Below, piece after piece: positions 16,296 to 25,117 of a stretch of DNA of 64,000 bases. Below the pieces are notes generated by a model that was not told where the DNA came from, did no database searches, and was given only the letters and a program-made list of their open reading frames with translations. Numbering within the stretch: the first letter of the stretch is position 1; each line of letters starts with the position of its first letter. The DNA comes from RH-AL1 sp965277735 (GTDB lineage Bacteria > Pseudomonadota > Alphaproteobacteria > Rhizobiales > Beijerinckiaceae), in NCBI GenBank assembly GCA_965277735.1, contig CBDIDO010000003.1:62001-126000 (forward strand), given 5' to 3'. Position numbers and translations under genes: made by a program.

Positions 16296-18689
16296 ATGGA
16301 TTTCTTCCGCCGCTTCACGTTCCTCGTCTGCACGCCGGGCTTCCAGGCCGATGATCTCGAAGGGCAGCGCCTGCTGGAGATTATCGGCGCGGTCGAGCGG
16401 ATGGGGTTCCAGGTCGTCAAGGCGCGGCGCATCGAGGATGCCGAGATCGCCGTGCAGACCGACGCCGCGATCGGCTGCATGGTGGTGGACTGGGGCAAGA
16501 AGGGTCTCGAGGGCAAGGCGGCCGCGCTGATCGACCTGATGCGCAAGCGCGGCCTCGATATGCCCATCGTCGTGCTGGTGCGCCGCAAGCGCTTCGAGGA
16601 CATCCCCGTCGAGGTGATGGACTATATCGATGGCTACGTGTTCCTCGCCGAGGAGACGCCGGAGTTCATCGCCCGCAACCTCGTCAGCCGCCTAAAGCAT
16701 TATGCCGAGACGCTGAAGACCCCGTTCTTCGGCGCGCTGGCCGACTATGCCGAGGAGGGCAACCAGCTCTGGACCTGCCCGGGCCACAACGGCGGCATCT
16801 TCTACAACCGCAGCCCGATCGGCCGCATCTTCGTCGAGCATTTGGGCGAGGCGATCTTCCGCGACGACCTCGACAATTCCGTGCTCGAGCTCGGCGACCT
16901 GCTCACCCACGAGGGCCCGGCGCTGAAAGCGCAGAAGGAGGCGGCGAAGATCTTCGGCGCCGAGAAGACCTATTTCGTGCTGAACGGCACCTCGACCTCC
17001 AACAAGGTCGTGCTCGCCGCCCTCGTCGCCGAAGGCGACCTCGTGCTGTTCGACCGCAACAACCACAAGGCTGCCCACCACGGCGCCCTGCTGATCGCCG
17101 GCGGCGTTCCGGTCTATTTGCCGACCGACCGCAATGCCTACGGCCTGATCGGCCCGATCCATTCCGACGCGCTGGACGAGACCGCTATCCGTGAGCGCAT
17201 CCGCACGCACCCGCTCGTGACCGACCCGGAGGCCTGGCAGCGCCCGCGGCCGTTCCGCGTCGCGGTGATCGAGCAATGCACCTACGACGGCACGATCTAT
17301 TCGGCCGAGGCTGTCGTCGCCAAGATCGGCCACCTCTGCGAGTACATCCTGTTCGATGAAGCCTGGGCGAGCTTCATGAAGTTCCACCCGCTCTACGCCG
17401 GCCGCTTCGCCATGGGGCTGCAAAACCTCGGGCCAGATTCGCCCGGCATCATCGCCACCCAGTCGACCCACAAGCAGCTTGCGAGCTTCTCGCAGGCGTC
17501 GCAGATCCACATCAAGGACAGCCACATCAAGGGGCAGGAGCGCTACGTCGGGCATCGCCGCTTCAACGAGAGCTTCATGCGCTACGCCTCGACCTCGCCG
17601 TTCTATCCGCTGTTCGCCTCGCTCGACGTCGGCGCGCAGATGATGAAGGGCCGTTCGGGCGTCGTGCTGTGGGACGACACGGTGCGGCTCGGCATCGAGG
17701 TGCGCAAGAAGGTGCGCGCCATGCGCCGCGAGATCGAGGAGCGCGAGAGCCGGCCCGAGCTGCGCTGGTTCTTCGACCCGTTCGTGCCCGACGTCGTCCC
17801 CGTGCCCGACCGGGCCAAGGCTGGCGCGACGCTCGACGTGCCGTGGGAATCGCTCTCCACCGACGAACTGGCCAGTGACGCGCGCTTCTGGGCCCTGCAG
17901 CCGGATCGCGCCTGGCACGGCTTCGATCATCTCGAGGCCGGCTTCGCCATCACCGATCCCGTCAAGCTGACCCTGCTCACGCCCGGCTTCGACCGCGGCA
18001 CAGGCAGCTACACGGATTTCGGCATTCCCGCGCCCGTCGTCGCCGAGTACCTGCGCGAGAACCAGGTGGTGCCGGAGAAAAACGACCTCAACTCGCTGCT
18101 CTTCCTGCTCACACCCGGCGTCGAATCGTCGAAGGCCGGCACGCTGATGAGCGCGCTCGCCGCGTTCAAGAAGCTGCACGACGACAACGCGCCGCTCGAG
18201 GAGGTGCTGATCGACTTCGTCAAACGCCGGCCGGCGCGTTACCGCGGCCTGCGGCTGCGCGATCTCTGCGCCGAGATGCATGCCTTCTACCGCGGCGCCG
18301 GCACCAGCGCACTGCAGCAGGCACAGTTCGAGCCCGAGCACCTGCCCGAGATCGCAATCACCCCGCACGCGGCCGACCAGCTCCTGGTGCGCAACAAGGT
18401 GGATTACCTACCGATCTCGCAGGTGGACGATCGAATCGCGACCACGCTGTTCGTCGTCTATCCGCCCGGCATCGCGACGATCGTGCCCGGCGAGCGCATG
18501 GGCCCGCGCGCCAAGCCGATGCTCGACTATCTCAAGACGTTCGAGCGCGGCGCCAACCTGTTTCCCGGCTTCGAAGCCGAGATCCAGGGCCTGTTTCGCG
18601 AAGTATCCGAAGACGGTACGGTTGTGTTCCACACCTATGTCGCCCAAGAGACCGCGGCGAAGGAGACGACCGAACGGAGGCCGGCATGA
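16296..18689 (+). CDS. Orn/Lys/Arg decarboxylase with N-terminal receiver-like domain
   Basis: 797 aa from ATG 16296, six bases after GGAG; ATG 16290 is too close to that site. This PLP enzyme removes CO2 from a basic amino acid to give a polyamine precursor or an acid-resistance product. Residues 1-130 form the flavodoxin-like wing domain. TCPGHNGGIFYNRSPIG, LNGTSTSNKVV, the FDEAW aspartate and the PLP lysine in TQSTHKQLASFSQAS match the fold I basic decarboxylases (AdiA/CadA/SpeF type). Arginine is a plausible substrate but cannot be separated from ornithine or lysine here. The stop overlaps the next gene (ATGA), coupling it to an acetyltransferase. Confidence 0.9.
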   Translation: MDFFRRFTFLVCTPGFQADDLEGQRLLEIIGAVERMGFQVVKARRIEDAEIAVQTDAAIGCMVVDWGKKGLEGKAAALIDLMRKRGLDMPIVVLVRRKRFEDIPVEVMDYIDGYVFLAEETPEFIARNLVSRLKHYAETLKTPFFGALADYAEEGNQLWTCPGHNGGIFYNRSPIGRIFVEHLGEAIFRDDLDNSVLELGDLLTHEGPALKAQKEAAKIFGAEKTYFVLNGTSTSNKVVLAALVAEGDLVLFDRNNHKAAHHGALLIAGGVPVYLPTDRNAYGLIGPIHSDALDETAIRERIRTHPLVTDPEAWQRPRPFRVAVIEQCTYDGTIYSAEAVVAKIGHLCEYILFDEAWASFMKFHPLYAGRFAMGLQNLGPDSPGIIATQSTHKQLASFSQASQIHIKDSHIKGQERYVGHRRFNESFMRYASTSPFYPLFASLDVGAQMMKGRSGVVLWDDTVRLGIEVRKKVRAMRREIEERESRPELRWFFDPFVPDVVPVPDRAKAGATLDVPWESLSTDELASDARFWALQPDRAWHGFDHLEAGFAITDPVKLTLLTPGFDRGTGSYTDFGIPAPVVAEYLRENQVVPEKNDLNSLLFLLTPGVESSKAGTLMSALAAFKKLHDDNAPLEEVLIDFVKRRPARYRGLRLRDLCAEMHAFYRGAGTSALQQAQFEPEHLPEIAITPHAADQLLVRNKVDYLPISQVDDRIATTLFVVYPPGIATIVPGERMGPRAKPMLDYLKTFERGANLFPGFEAEIQGLFREVSEDGTVVFHTYVAQETAAKETTERRPA

Positions 18690-19273
18690 GCCGCGGCGAA
18701 GACAATCCGACGATCTTGGTGCGGCCGTCGATCGATGCCGACGTGGCGGACATGCTGGCGATCTACCGGCATCATGCCTGCCACGGCGTCGGCGACACCG
18801 GCAGCTACGAGCCGGCCCGGTTCGACGCCGAGGATCTGAAGCAGCGGCGTAAGAGCATGCGCAAGCATCGCCTGCCGCACCTCGTCGCGGTCATCGACGG
18901 ATTCGTGGCCGGCTACGCCTATGTCGTGCCGTTCCGCAAGCGCCCCGCCTACCGCTACACGGTCAAGCACTCGATCTACGTGCATCCCGAGCGGCTCGGC
19001 CTCGGCGTCGGCCGTGCGCTGCTGCCGGCGCTGATCGAGGCCTGCGGAGCGGCGGGCTATCGCCAGCTCATCGGCTACATCGACGGCCACAACGTCACGT
19101 CGCTGAAGCTGCACGAGGCCTGCGGCTTCGCCGTGGTCGGCCGGCTGCCGGCGGTCGCCTACAGGTTCGATCATTGGGCCGAAACCGTGATGGTGCAGCG
19201 GGCGCTGGGTGCCGGCGACGCCACCACGCCGGACCCTTGGGGCGCGCACGGGCCGGTGTGCGAGGACGGATAG
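18686..19273 (+). CDS. GNAT-family N-acetyltransferase, Pat-like
   Basis: 195 aa. It transfers acetyl from acetyl-CoA to an amine. ILVRPSIDADVADMLAIYRHH opens the GNAT fold, KHSIYVHPERLGLGVGRALLPAL contains the CoA-binding R-x-G-x-G loop, and GYIDGHNVTSLKLHEACGF is typical of the phosphinothricin acetyltransferase branch. The ATG overlaps the decarboxylase stop by four bases, so the two are co-translated. That context makes an amine made by the decarboxylase a candidate substrate; this is inference. The branch also includes methionine sulfone and other small-amine acetyltransferases. Confidence 0.85.
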   Translation: MSRGEDNPTILVRPSIDADVADMLAIYRHHACHGVGDTGSYEPARFDAEDLKQRRKSMRKHRLPHLVAVIDGFVAGYAYVVPFRKRPAYRYTVKHSIYVHPERLGLGVGRALLPALIEACGAAGYRQLIGYIDGHNVTSLKLHEACGFAVVGRLPAVAYRFDHWAETVMVQRALGAGDATTPDPWGAHGPVCEDG

Positions 19274-19279
19274 CCTCGA

Positions 19280-20038
19280 TCAGTCTTCACGGCGCTTGCG
19301 CAGGATGTAGCTGTCCATGATCCAGCCTTTCGCGTCCTTCTTGCGCTGCCGGACCGCGTCGATCTCGCCCTTCACCTCGGACAATCGCCCCGAGACCAGG
19401 CATTCGTCCTCGGTCCCGACATAGGCGCCCCAGAAGATGTCGACGTCGTCGCCGTGGATCCGCCGGTAGGCGTTGTCGCCATCGAGCACGACGACGACGC
19501 TGTCGATCGCGTTCGTGAAGTTCTCGTCGAGCCTGCGTCCGGGAACGATCGCGACCGGCTCACCGATTCGATTCAGGGGGACGCGATGGGCGGCCGCGAG
19601 CGCCTGGATGCTGCTGATGCCGGGGATCACGTCGTAGTCGAGCGGCAGCCCCTTTGCGTGCAGCTTCTCGATGATCCGGAGCGTGCTGTCGTAGAGCGCC
19701 GGATCACCCCAGACGAGAAAGGCGCCGCATTCCCTATCGGCAAGCTGCTCCATCAGCAGGTGCTCGTACATGTCCTGGATCGCGGCATGCCAGGCCTCGA
19801 CGTCGTCGCGATAGGATGACGAGCGATCCCGCTTCGGCACGTCAAATTCGACGGTTCGATAGCGAGGGTTCGCGATGTGGCGCTCGCAGATCTGCGTGCG
19901 GAGCTGCTTGAGCTCCTGTTTCTCGGCACCCTTGTCTGGCACGAAGAAGACGTCGACCGCGTTCAGCGCTTTGATCGCCTGGATCGTCACGTGATCGGGA
20001 TGGCCGGCGCCGATCCCGATGATACGGATCTTTCGCAT
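19280..20038 (-). CDS. cobF: Precorrin-6A synthase (deacetylating)
   Basis: 252 aa from ATG 20038 with AAGGGA upstream. CobF methylates C1 of precorrin-5 with S-adenosylmethionine and releases acetate, a step of the aerobic cobalamin pathway. The tetrapyrrole-methylase fold is seen in IRIIGIGAGHPDHVTIQAIKAL, FFVPDKG, GAFLVWGDPALYDSTLRI and YDVIPGISSIQALAAAHRVPLN. Length fits CobF (about 250 aa). No other cob gene is in the window, so cobF is detached from its pathway here. No cobalamin riboswitch was seen in its 186-base upstream gap. Confidence 0.92.
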   Translation of the reverse strand: MRKIRIIGIGAGHPDHVTIQAIKALNAVDVFFVPDKGAEKQELKQLRTQICERHIANPRYRTVEFDVPKRDRSSSYRDDVEAWHAAIQDMYEHLLMEQLADRECGAFLVWGDPALYDSTLRIIEKLHAKGLPLDYDVIPGISSIQALAAAHRVPLNRIGEPVAIVPGRRLDENFTNAIDSVVVVLDGDNAYRRIHGDDVDIFWGAYVGTEDECLVSGRLSEVKGEIDAVRQRKKDAKGWIMDSYILRKRRED

Positions 20039-20224
20039 GCGTTCCCTTGGTCCCTTTGTCGGAGAGCGTGGCAGCCTCCGCGCGACGCGTATCAACGTTT
20101 TCTCGCCGGCGTCTCCACCAAAACGCAAGACTCTGCGGGCATTCTGGCCCCGAAGCTTTGCCGGACGTCGTGCGGGCCTGCCTTCGGGACACGCACTGTA
20201 TTTCTTTCGATCGGGCCCAAGAGA

Positions 20225-20857
20225 ATGGATTACGTAACGTTGGAGCCGGGTGACCCCGCGCCGGGCGCGGGCCACGCAGCGCTGTTCGCCGGCGAGCGCC
20301 GGGCGTTTCCGCGCCTGAAGATCGAGCTGTTCGGCACGTGCTCCGTGGCGGCCGGCCCCGACGAAGCCTGCCTCGCGCGCGACATGTCCGTCGGCGGCCT
20401 GGCGATCCTCTGCGACGGCCGAACGGCGGTGGAGTCCGAGGTCGTCGTCTCGCTGCCGCAGGTCGGGCTTCTGCGCGGCCGCGTCGTCCGCTCGTTTGGG
20501 GGCGGCTTCGGGATGACCTTCGTCGAGGGGCGTGCCCAGCGCGAGCGCGTCAGCAATTTCCTCACGTGGCTCGTCGAGCGCGAGACGGATTCAGGGCTAG
20601 AGGATCGCATGCACGCCCGCGTCGTCCCGCTACGCCGCCTCGTGTCGCTCGCGGCGTCGGGCGAGAGCTCGATGGCGCGGATCGTCGACGTCTCGCGCTC
20701 CGGTGTCGCGCTCACCTCAACGAGCAACGTGCAGGTCGACGACGCGATCGTCGTCGGGAGCAGGGCGGCGGTGGTGGTACGCCTGCTCGAGGGCGGCTTC
20801 GCAGCCCGGTTCGTCGCGCCGCTCGATCCCGAGTTCGACGCCTCGATCGTCCTCTGA
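20225..20857 (+). CDS. Tandem PilZ-domain protein
   Basis: 210 aa from ATG 20225. Two PilZ-like units follow each other. Unit 1 (about residues 25-115) has the c-di-GMP-binding pair R-x3-R (GERRAFPRLKI) and D-x-S-x2-G (RDMSVGGLAI). Unit 2 (about residues 130-205) keeps IVDVSRSGVALTS but its arginine motif (RVVPLRR) is altered. Such proteins respond to cyclic di-GMP and control motility or polysaccharide output. The protein is soluble, with no membrane segments. It is transcribed away from cobF. The target is unknown; the polysaccharide genes nearby are only circumstantial. Confidence 0.82.
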   Translation: MDYVTLEPGDPAPGAGHAALFAGERRAFPRLKIELFGTCSVAAGPDEACLARDMSVGGLAILCDGRTAVESEVVVSLPQVGLLRGRVVRSFGGGFGMTFVEGRAQRERVSNFLTWLVERETDSGLEDRMHARVVPLRRLVSLAASGESSMARIVDVSRSGVALTSTSNVQVDDAIVVGSRAAVVVRLLEGGFAARFVAPLDPEFDASIVL

Positions 20858-20890
20858 TCCTGGCCGAGAGATCCGCTCGGCGGGCGGCCG

Positions 20891-21286
20891 CTAGAAGTCC
20901 TCGAGGTCGAAGTCGAGGATCGCCATCTGCAGCGTGTAGCTCTGGCCCTTGGGATCGTCGGCCGAGATCACGCCGAGAAAGTCGTCGCCGGAGTTGAGCT
21001 CGACGGAATCCGTCTTCTTGGCTCGGGCGAGGATCTTCAGCTTGTCGTTTTCGAACAGGCGGCGGAGATAGTCCTGCAGCACGGGCCGCTCGACTGGCAG
21101 CTTCATGTCGAAGGCAAACGAGCGGTCGCCGTCCTCGTCGTCGACGATGATCGAGCCGATGGCGCGCTCGCCGAGATGCACGTCGGCATGCTCGGGGTCC
21201 TTGCGCGCCTGGGTGACGCGAAGCCCCTCGTTGCCAAACGACTGGCGCAGGAATTCCTGCAGCTTGCGCATCTCGGTCTTGTCCAA
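20891..21286 (-). CDS. DUF3126-family protein, internally duplicated
   Basis: 131 aa from TTG 21286, seven bases after GGAG; this gives MDKTEMRKLQEFLRQSF, the usual family start. DUF3126 proteins are normally about 70 residues. Here residues 5-63 (RKLQEFLRQSFGN through DEDGDRSFAFDMKL) and residues 67-128 (PVLQDYLRRLFEN through KGQSYTLQMAILDFDL) are recognisably two copies of that unit. It is acidic and soluble. Function is unknown; the family is largely alphaproteobacterial. It stands about 100 bases downstream of cysE on the same strand and may share its transcript. Confidence 0.75.
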   Translation of the reverse strand: MDKTEMRKLQEFLRQSFGNEGLRVTQARKDPEHADVHLGERAIGSIIVDDEDGDRSFAFDMKLPVERPVLQDYLRRLFENDKLKILARAKKTDSVELNSGDDFLGVISADDPKGQSYTLQMAILDFDLEDF

Positions 21287-21383
21287 GGGTCGTCTCCGTC
21301 TCACTGGCCTATGGGCGGCAACGCGCCACGGCCCGGTCGGTTGGCACCAGCTCGTCGCTTTAGCCCTATCGGGGGCGCTGGCG

Positions 21384-22250
21384 CTACCGCCGCGGCTCGA
21401 TCACCGAGCGGCCCTCGATCATCTCGAAGGTCGGCTTGGCCGCGAGTATCTGGTCCATCGTCCGCGCCGGCTCGGCGCATCCGGCCTCGCCGACGATACG
21501 GGCCGGCACGCCCGCCACCGTCTTGTTGTGCGGCACGGGGTGCAGCACCACCGAGCCTGCGGCGATGCGCGCGCAATGGCCGATCTCGATATTGCCGAGG
21601 ATCTTGGCACCGGCGCCGATCAGCACGCCGTGGCGCACTTTCGGGTGGCGGTCGCCGCAATCCTTGCCCGTGCCGCCCAGCGTCACGTCCTGCAACATCG
21701 AGACGTCGTCCTCGATGACAGCCGTCGCCCCGACCACCAGGCCGGTGGCGTGGTCGAGGAACACGCCCTTGCCGATCTTCGCCTCGGGGTTGATGTCGGT
21801 CTGGAAGACGGCCGAGGAGCGGCTCTGCAGGTAGAGCGCGAAATCGTGCCGGCCGGCCTTCCACAGGGCGTTCGCGAGCCGGTGCGCCTGGATGGCGTGG
21901 AAACCCTTGAAATAGAGGATCGGCTGGACGAGCCGGGTGCACGCCGGGTCGCGGTCGAACACTGCGAGCAGATCGGCGCGGAAGGCCTCGGCGAACGACG
22001 GGTCGTCGGCGACGAAATCGGCGTACGCTTGGCGGATCAGGTCGCCCGGCACGTCGGCATGCGCGAGCCGCGCGGCGACCCGGTGCACCACCATGCTCTC
22101 CAGCGACTCGTGGTTGAGCACCGTCGAGTAGATGAAGCCGGCGATCTCGGGCTCGCGACGGATGATCTCCTGCGCTTCGCCCGTCATCCGGGCGAACAGG
22201 GGATCATGCTCGGTGAGCGAGACGACGTTGCTCTGGGCTTTGGAGGCCAT
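21384..22250 (-). CDS. cysE: Serine O-acetyltransferase
   Basis: 288 aa from ATG 22250, just after GGAAGGA. CysE acetylates L-serine to O-acetylserine, the committed step of cysteine synthesis. The N-terminal helical domain (EIAGFIYSTVLNHESLESMV) is followed by a left-handed beta-helix of hexapeptide repeats: DINPEAKIGKGVFLDHATGL with the catalytic Asp-His, VGATAVIEDDVSML, VTLGGTGKDCGDRHPKV and AGSVVLHPVPHNKTVAGVPA. The C-terminal tail ending VIEPRR is longer than the minimal form; its terminal Ile needed for binding cysteine synthase is not evident. It follows an alpha/beta hydrolase gene on the same strand. Confidence 0.95.
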   Translation of the reverse strand: MASKAQSNVVSLTEHDPLFARMTGEAQEIIRREPEIAGFIYSTVLNHESLESMVVHRVAARLAHADVPGDLIRQAYADFVADDPSFAEAFRADLLAVFDRDPACTRLVQPILYFKGFHAIQAHRLANALWKAGRHDFALYLQSRSSAVFQTDINPEAKIGKGVFLDHATGLVVGATAVIEDDVSMLQDVTLGGTGKDCGDRHPKVRHGVLIGAGAKILGNIEIGHCARIAAGSVVLHPVPHNKTVAGVPARIVGEAGCAEPARTMDQILAAKPTFEMIEGRSVIEPRR

Positions 22251-22309
22251 CGATCCTTCCATACGCGTCACGCGAAAATATTCTCCACTCGATCCCTCAT
22301 ATAGACCAT

Positions 22310-23080
22310 TCACGGTCGTTCTTCGAGGAATTCGAGAACGGCGGTTTTGTACATCTTGTCGCCGACCGCCTTGTTGTGGTCGCGACCCTCGATATCGAAG
22401 CTCTTCGCGTGCGGCATGAGCACCGCCAGACCGACGGGGTCTCCCGCGATGTCGTCGTGCGTGCCGACGGCGACAAGGGTCGGGCAGGCGATCTCGGCGA
22501 CCTCGTCAGCGGGCATCAGCGCCCGGGCGCCGCGAATGCAGGCAGCGAGCGCGCGTCTGTCGCTTTTCGTCGCATCCGCGAAGGCGCGGAACATGCGCTG
22601 GTGCGGGTCGGTGAGGCTCTCCAGCGCCGGGGCATCCATGGCGTCGGCGATGCCCATCGGCAGCGTGCCGCCCTCGACGAGCCCCATGCCGAGGCCGCCG
22701 AGCACCAGCGAGCGCACCCGCTCCGGCGCGAGGCGCTGGAGGAAGGCGGCGATCCGCGCGCCCATCGAATAGCCCATGACGTCGATGCGCCCGAGGCCGA
22801 GATGGTCCATCAAGGCCAGCGCGTCGGCGGCGAGCGTGCGGATCTCGTAGGCGTCGACCTCGTAGGGCTTGTCGCTGCGCCCGTGCCCGCGCACGTCGTA
22901 GAGGATCACCCGCCGCCCATCGCCGGTCAGCGTCTTGACCCAGGTCGGAAATACCCAATTCACCGCATGGCTCGAGGCGAAGCCGTGGATGAGCAGGATC
23001 GGCTCGTCCCGGTCGGGGCCCGTCGCGGGCTCGTCGAGATAGGCGAGGCGGATGCCGTCCGGGGTGGTCATGTTCAGCAT
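22310..23080 (-). CDS. Alpha/beta-fold hydrolase
   Basis: 256 aa. ILLIHGFASSHAVNWVF is the oxyanion-hole segment, YDVRGHGRSDKP follows, and the nucleophile is Ser in MGYSMGARIAAFL. The acid is probably in GTHDDIAGDP and the histidine in IEGRDHNKAV. The overall pattern resembles esterases and carboxylic-ester hydrolases of the haloalkane dehalogenase/epoxide hydrolase superfamily without a large cap. No signal peptide, so cytoplasmic. The substrate cannot be predicted. It sits between the antiporter operon end and cysE, all on the minus strand. Confidence 0.85.
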   Translation of the reverse strand: MLNMTTPDGIRLAYLDEPATGPDRDEPILLIHGFASSHAVNWVFPTWVKTLTGDGRRVILYDVRGHGRSDKPYEVDAYEIRTLAADALALMDHLGLGRIDVMGYSMGARIAAFLQRLAPERVRSLVLGGLGMGLVEGGTLPMGIADAMDAPALESLTDPHQRMFRAFADATKSDRRALAACIRGARALMPADEVAEIACPTLVAVGTHDDIAGDPVGLAVLMPHAKSFDIEGRDHNKAVGDKMYKTAVLEFLEERP

Positions 23081-23130
23081 GGCGTCTTCCTAGCCGGGCC
23101 GGGTGCGGCAGGGCTAGGCCCGATCGCGGC

Positions 23131-24927
23131 TCAGACGATCGCGAAGGCGGCGACGATGGCCGCGAAGCCAACGGCGATCCAGGCGACATAATCGCTGATC
23201 AGTCCGCTGTGCAGCGCCTCGAGGCCGCGGAAGACGGGGCCGAAGGCGCCGCGCGTCGTGCCCTTGAACATCCGTGGCAGCAACTCGCGAAACAGCCCGT
23301 AGCCGGCGATGACCAGCGCAAGCGCGACGGCGACCCAGGCCAGCCAGAGGTGCGGCGCGTCTTCTGGCAGTGCTACCGCCGGGACGGGCTTCGGCGCGGC
23401 CAGCCCGATCAGCGCGGCGCCGTCGGGGTGCGCGAAGGCCGTGATCGCGGTCTCGACCCAGGCCTTGGCGAGATCGCCCGGCACGAAGGCGAGCGCCGTG
23501 AGCAGCGCCGCCGGCAGGATCATCAGCCAGAACGGGCGGTCGGCGCGCTCCTGCTCGTCCTCGGTCGGCGCGCCCTCCTCGCTGCCGGGGTCTGGCCCCA
23601 GGCCGAGGAAGATGCGGCCCGTCGCGCGCAGTACGGCGCCGCCGGTCATCGCCGCGCCGAGCGCCAGCGCGTAGACGACAAAGCCGCGTCCGCTCTCCGA
23701 GAGCCCGGCATCGATCAGCTTGAATCCCTCGTCGGTGAGACCGAAGGGCAGGCCACCGAGAACGAGGCCGCCGAGGCCCATCACGATCCCGGCCGGCCAG
23801 ATGCCCTCGCGGCCGAGCCCGCGCAGACGGATCTCGTCGATTGACGCGCGCGTGGCGAGCAGGATGCCGGCGACGATGAAGAGCGCGGCCTTCATGAGCC
23901 CGTGGCCGACGACGTAGACCAGCATCCCGGCCGTGCCCTCGTTGGTCAGCGCGCTGATGCCGGCGAGCATGATGCCGGCATGCGAGATGGTCGAGAAGGC
24001 GAGCATGCGCTTCACGTGGCGCTGCTGCAGCGCCATCAGGCCGCCGACGAGGGCGCCGAGCGTGGCGAAGCCGAGGATCGCGTCATGCATCACGCCGTCG
24101 ACGTCGGAATAGCCCGCGAAGACCGCCGCCATCAGCTTGGCGACGCCGAACAGGCCGATCGACACCATCGAGCCGGAGAAAATGATGCAGACGGGCGAGG
24201 GCGCGACGGCATGCGCGTCGGCGAGCCAGAAGTGGAACGGCACCATCGCCGACTTGATGAGCAGCGCGCAGACGATCATGCAGAACGCGCCCTCGATGAC
24301 GGGATCGTTGGGGCTCGCCGCGACATGCTGCGCGAGGGCGGAAAAATCGAGCGCACCCGCGCGTGAGTAGATGAGCCCGATGCCGGCGAGCATCATGAAG
24401 CCGCCGAGCGAATTGGTGACGGTGAAATTGAGCGCACCGCCGATCGCCGAGCCCTCGAGCTTGTAGCCGGTCAGCGCGAAGGCGGTGACGCTCATCACCT
24501 CGAACCAGACGAACAGATTGAAGAGATCGTGCGTCAGTGTGAAACCGCACATCGCCGCGAGGAACAGCAGCATCAGCACCTGGAAATGCGCTGAGATCTT
24601 CTCGAAATAGCCCCACGAGAAGACGAAGCTCGACGCGAAGAGCAGGCACACGAGCGCGGCGATCGAAGCCGAGGCACGATCGGCGGAGAACGCGATGCCG
24701 AGCGTCACGCCGTCCTTCGGCTGCCAGCCGCCGAACCACAGCGTGATCGGTCCGTGCCCGGAGCGCACGGCCAGCGTCGCGCAGGCGACCCCGGCGCCGA
24801 GCGCCGTCAGCACGGCGATCGCGTCCGGCCAGTGCTTCGGCCAGACATGCCCGAACATGAGGAGGATGGCCGCCACCACCATCGGCCCGGCGACGGGAAG
24901 CGGGACGAGGATCGCGTCGGGGATCAA
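23131..24927 (-). CDS. mnhD: Mrp/Mnh antiporter subunit D
   Basis: 598 aa from TTG 24927, with GGGGAGG about eight bases upstream contributed by the edge of a palindromic repeat. MnhD is a NuoN/NuoM-like 14-helix subunit of the Mrp cation/proton antiporter in the inner membrane. The functional glutamate lies in NLFVWFEVMSVTAFALTGY and the lysine in LIKSAMVPFHFWLADAHAVAPS, followed by KRMLAFSTISHAGIMLAGI. The tail beyond helix 14 is long and ends with one or two extra membrane segments. It is the last gene of the operon and the only NuoL/M/N-type subunit found here. The 190-base gap to mnhC holds the repeat pair. Confidence 0.92.
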   Translation of the reverse strand: MIPDAILVPLPVAGPMVVAAILLMFGHVWPKHWPDAIAVLTALGAGVACATLAVRSGHGPITLWFGGWQPKDGVTLGIAFSADRASASIAALVCLLFASSFVFSWGYFEKISAHFQVLMLLFLAAMCGFTLTHDLFNLFVWFEVMSVTAFALTGYKLEGSAIGGALNFTVTNSLGGFMMLAGIGLIYSRAGALDFSALAQHVAASPNDPVIEGAFCMIVCALLIKSAMVPFHFWLADAHAVAPSPVCIIFSGSMVSIGLFGVAKLMAAVFAGYSDVDGVMHDAILGFATLGALVGGLMALQQRHVKRMLAFSTISHAGIMLAGISALTNEGTAGMLVYVVGHGLMKAALFIVAGILLATRASIDEIRLRGLGREGIWPAGIVMGLGGLVLGGLPFGLTDEGFKLIDAGLSESGRGFVVYALALGAAMTGGAVLRATGRIFLGLGPDPGSEEGAPTEDEQERADRPFWLMILPAALLTALAFVPGDLAKAWVETAITAFAHPDGAALIGLAAPKPVPAVALPEDAPHLWLAWVAVALALVIAGYGLFRELLPRMFKGTTRGAFGPVFRGLEALHSGLISDYVAWIAVGFAAIVAAFAIV

Positions 24928-24940
24928 AGCCGCAGCCTCC

Positions 24941-25088
24941 CCTTCTCCCGCTTGCGGGAGAAGGTGGCCTCGCGAAGCGAGGTCGGATGAGGGGGGTTGC
25001 AGCTTGCACCTCCGCTAGGCGAGAGGCGGCGGGTCCCCTCATCCGACCCGACTTCGTCGGGCCACCTTCTCCCGCAAGCGGGAGAAGG
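24941..25088. repeat. Paired palindromic repeat (family A) inside the antiporter operon
   Basis: Two 54-base arms (24941-24994 and 25035-25088) are inverted copies. Each has an outer hairpin (CCTTCTCCCGC with its complement), an inner hairpin around GAA, and a CCTCATCCGA-type tail. The inner stems differ but stay paired: CCTCGC/GCGAGG on the left, CCCGAC/GTCGGG on the right. This covariation shows that folding is conserved. The pair lies between mnhC and mnhD and could reduce mnhD expression or protect the upstream mRNA. Confidence 0.85.
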
Positions 25089-25117
25089 ATCGCGCGCGCT
25101 GCCCGACATGGAGAATT

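Noticed and set aside
20039..20224. Cobalamin riboswitch upstream of cobF
   Set aside because: The conserved B12-box core and surrounding stems were not found in this 186-base gap.
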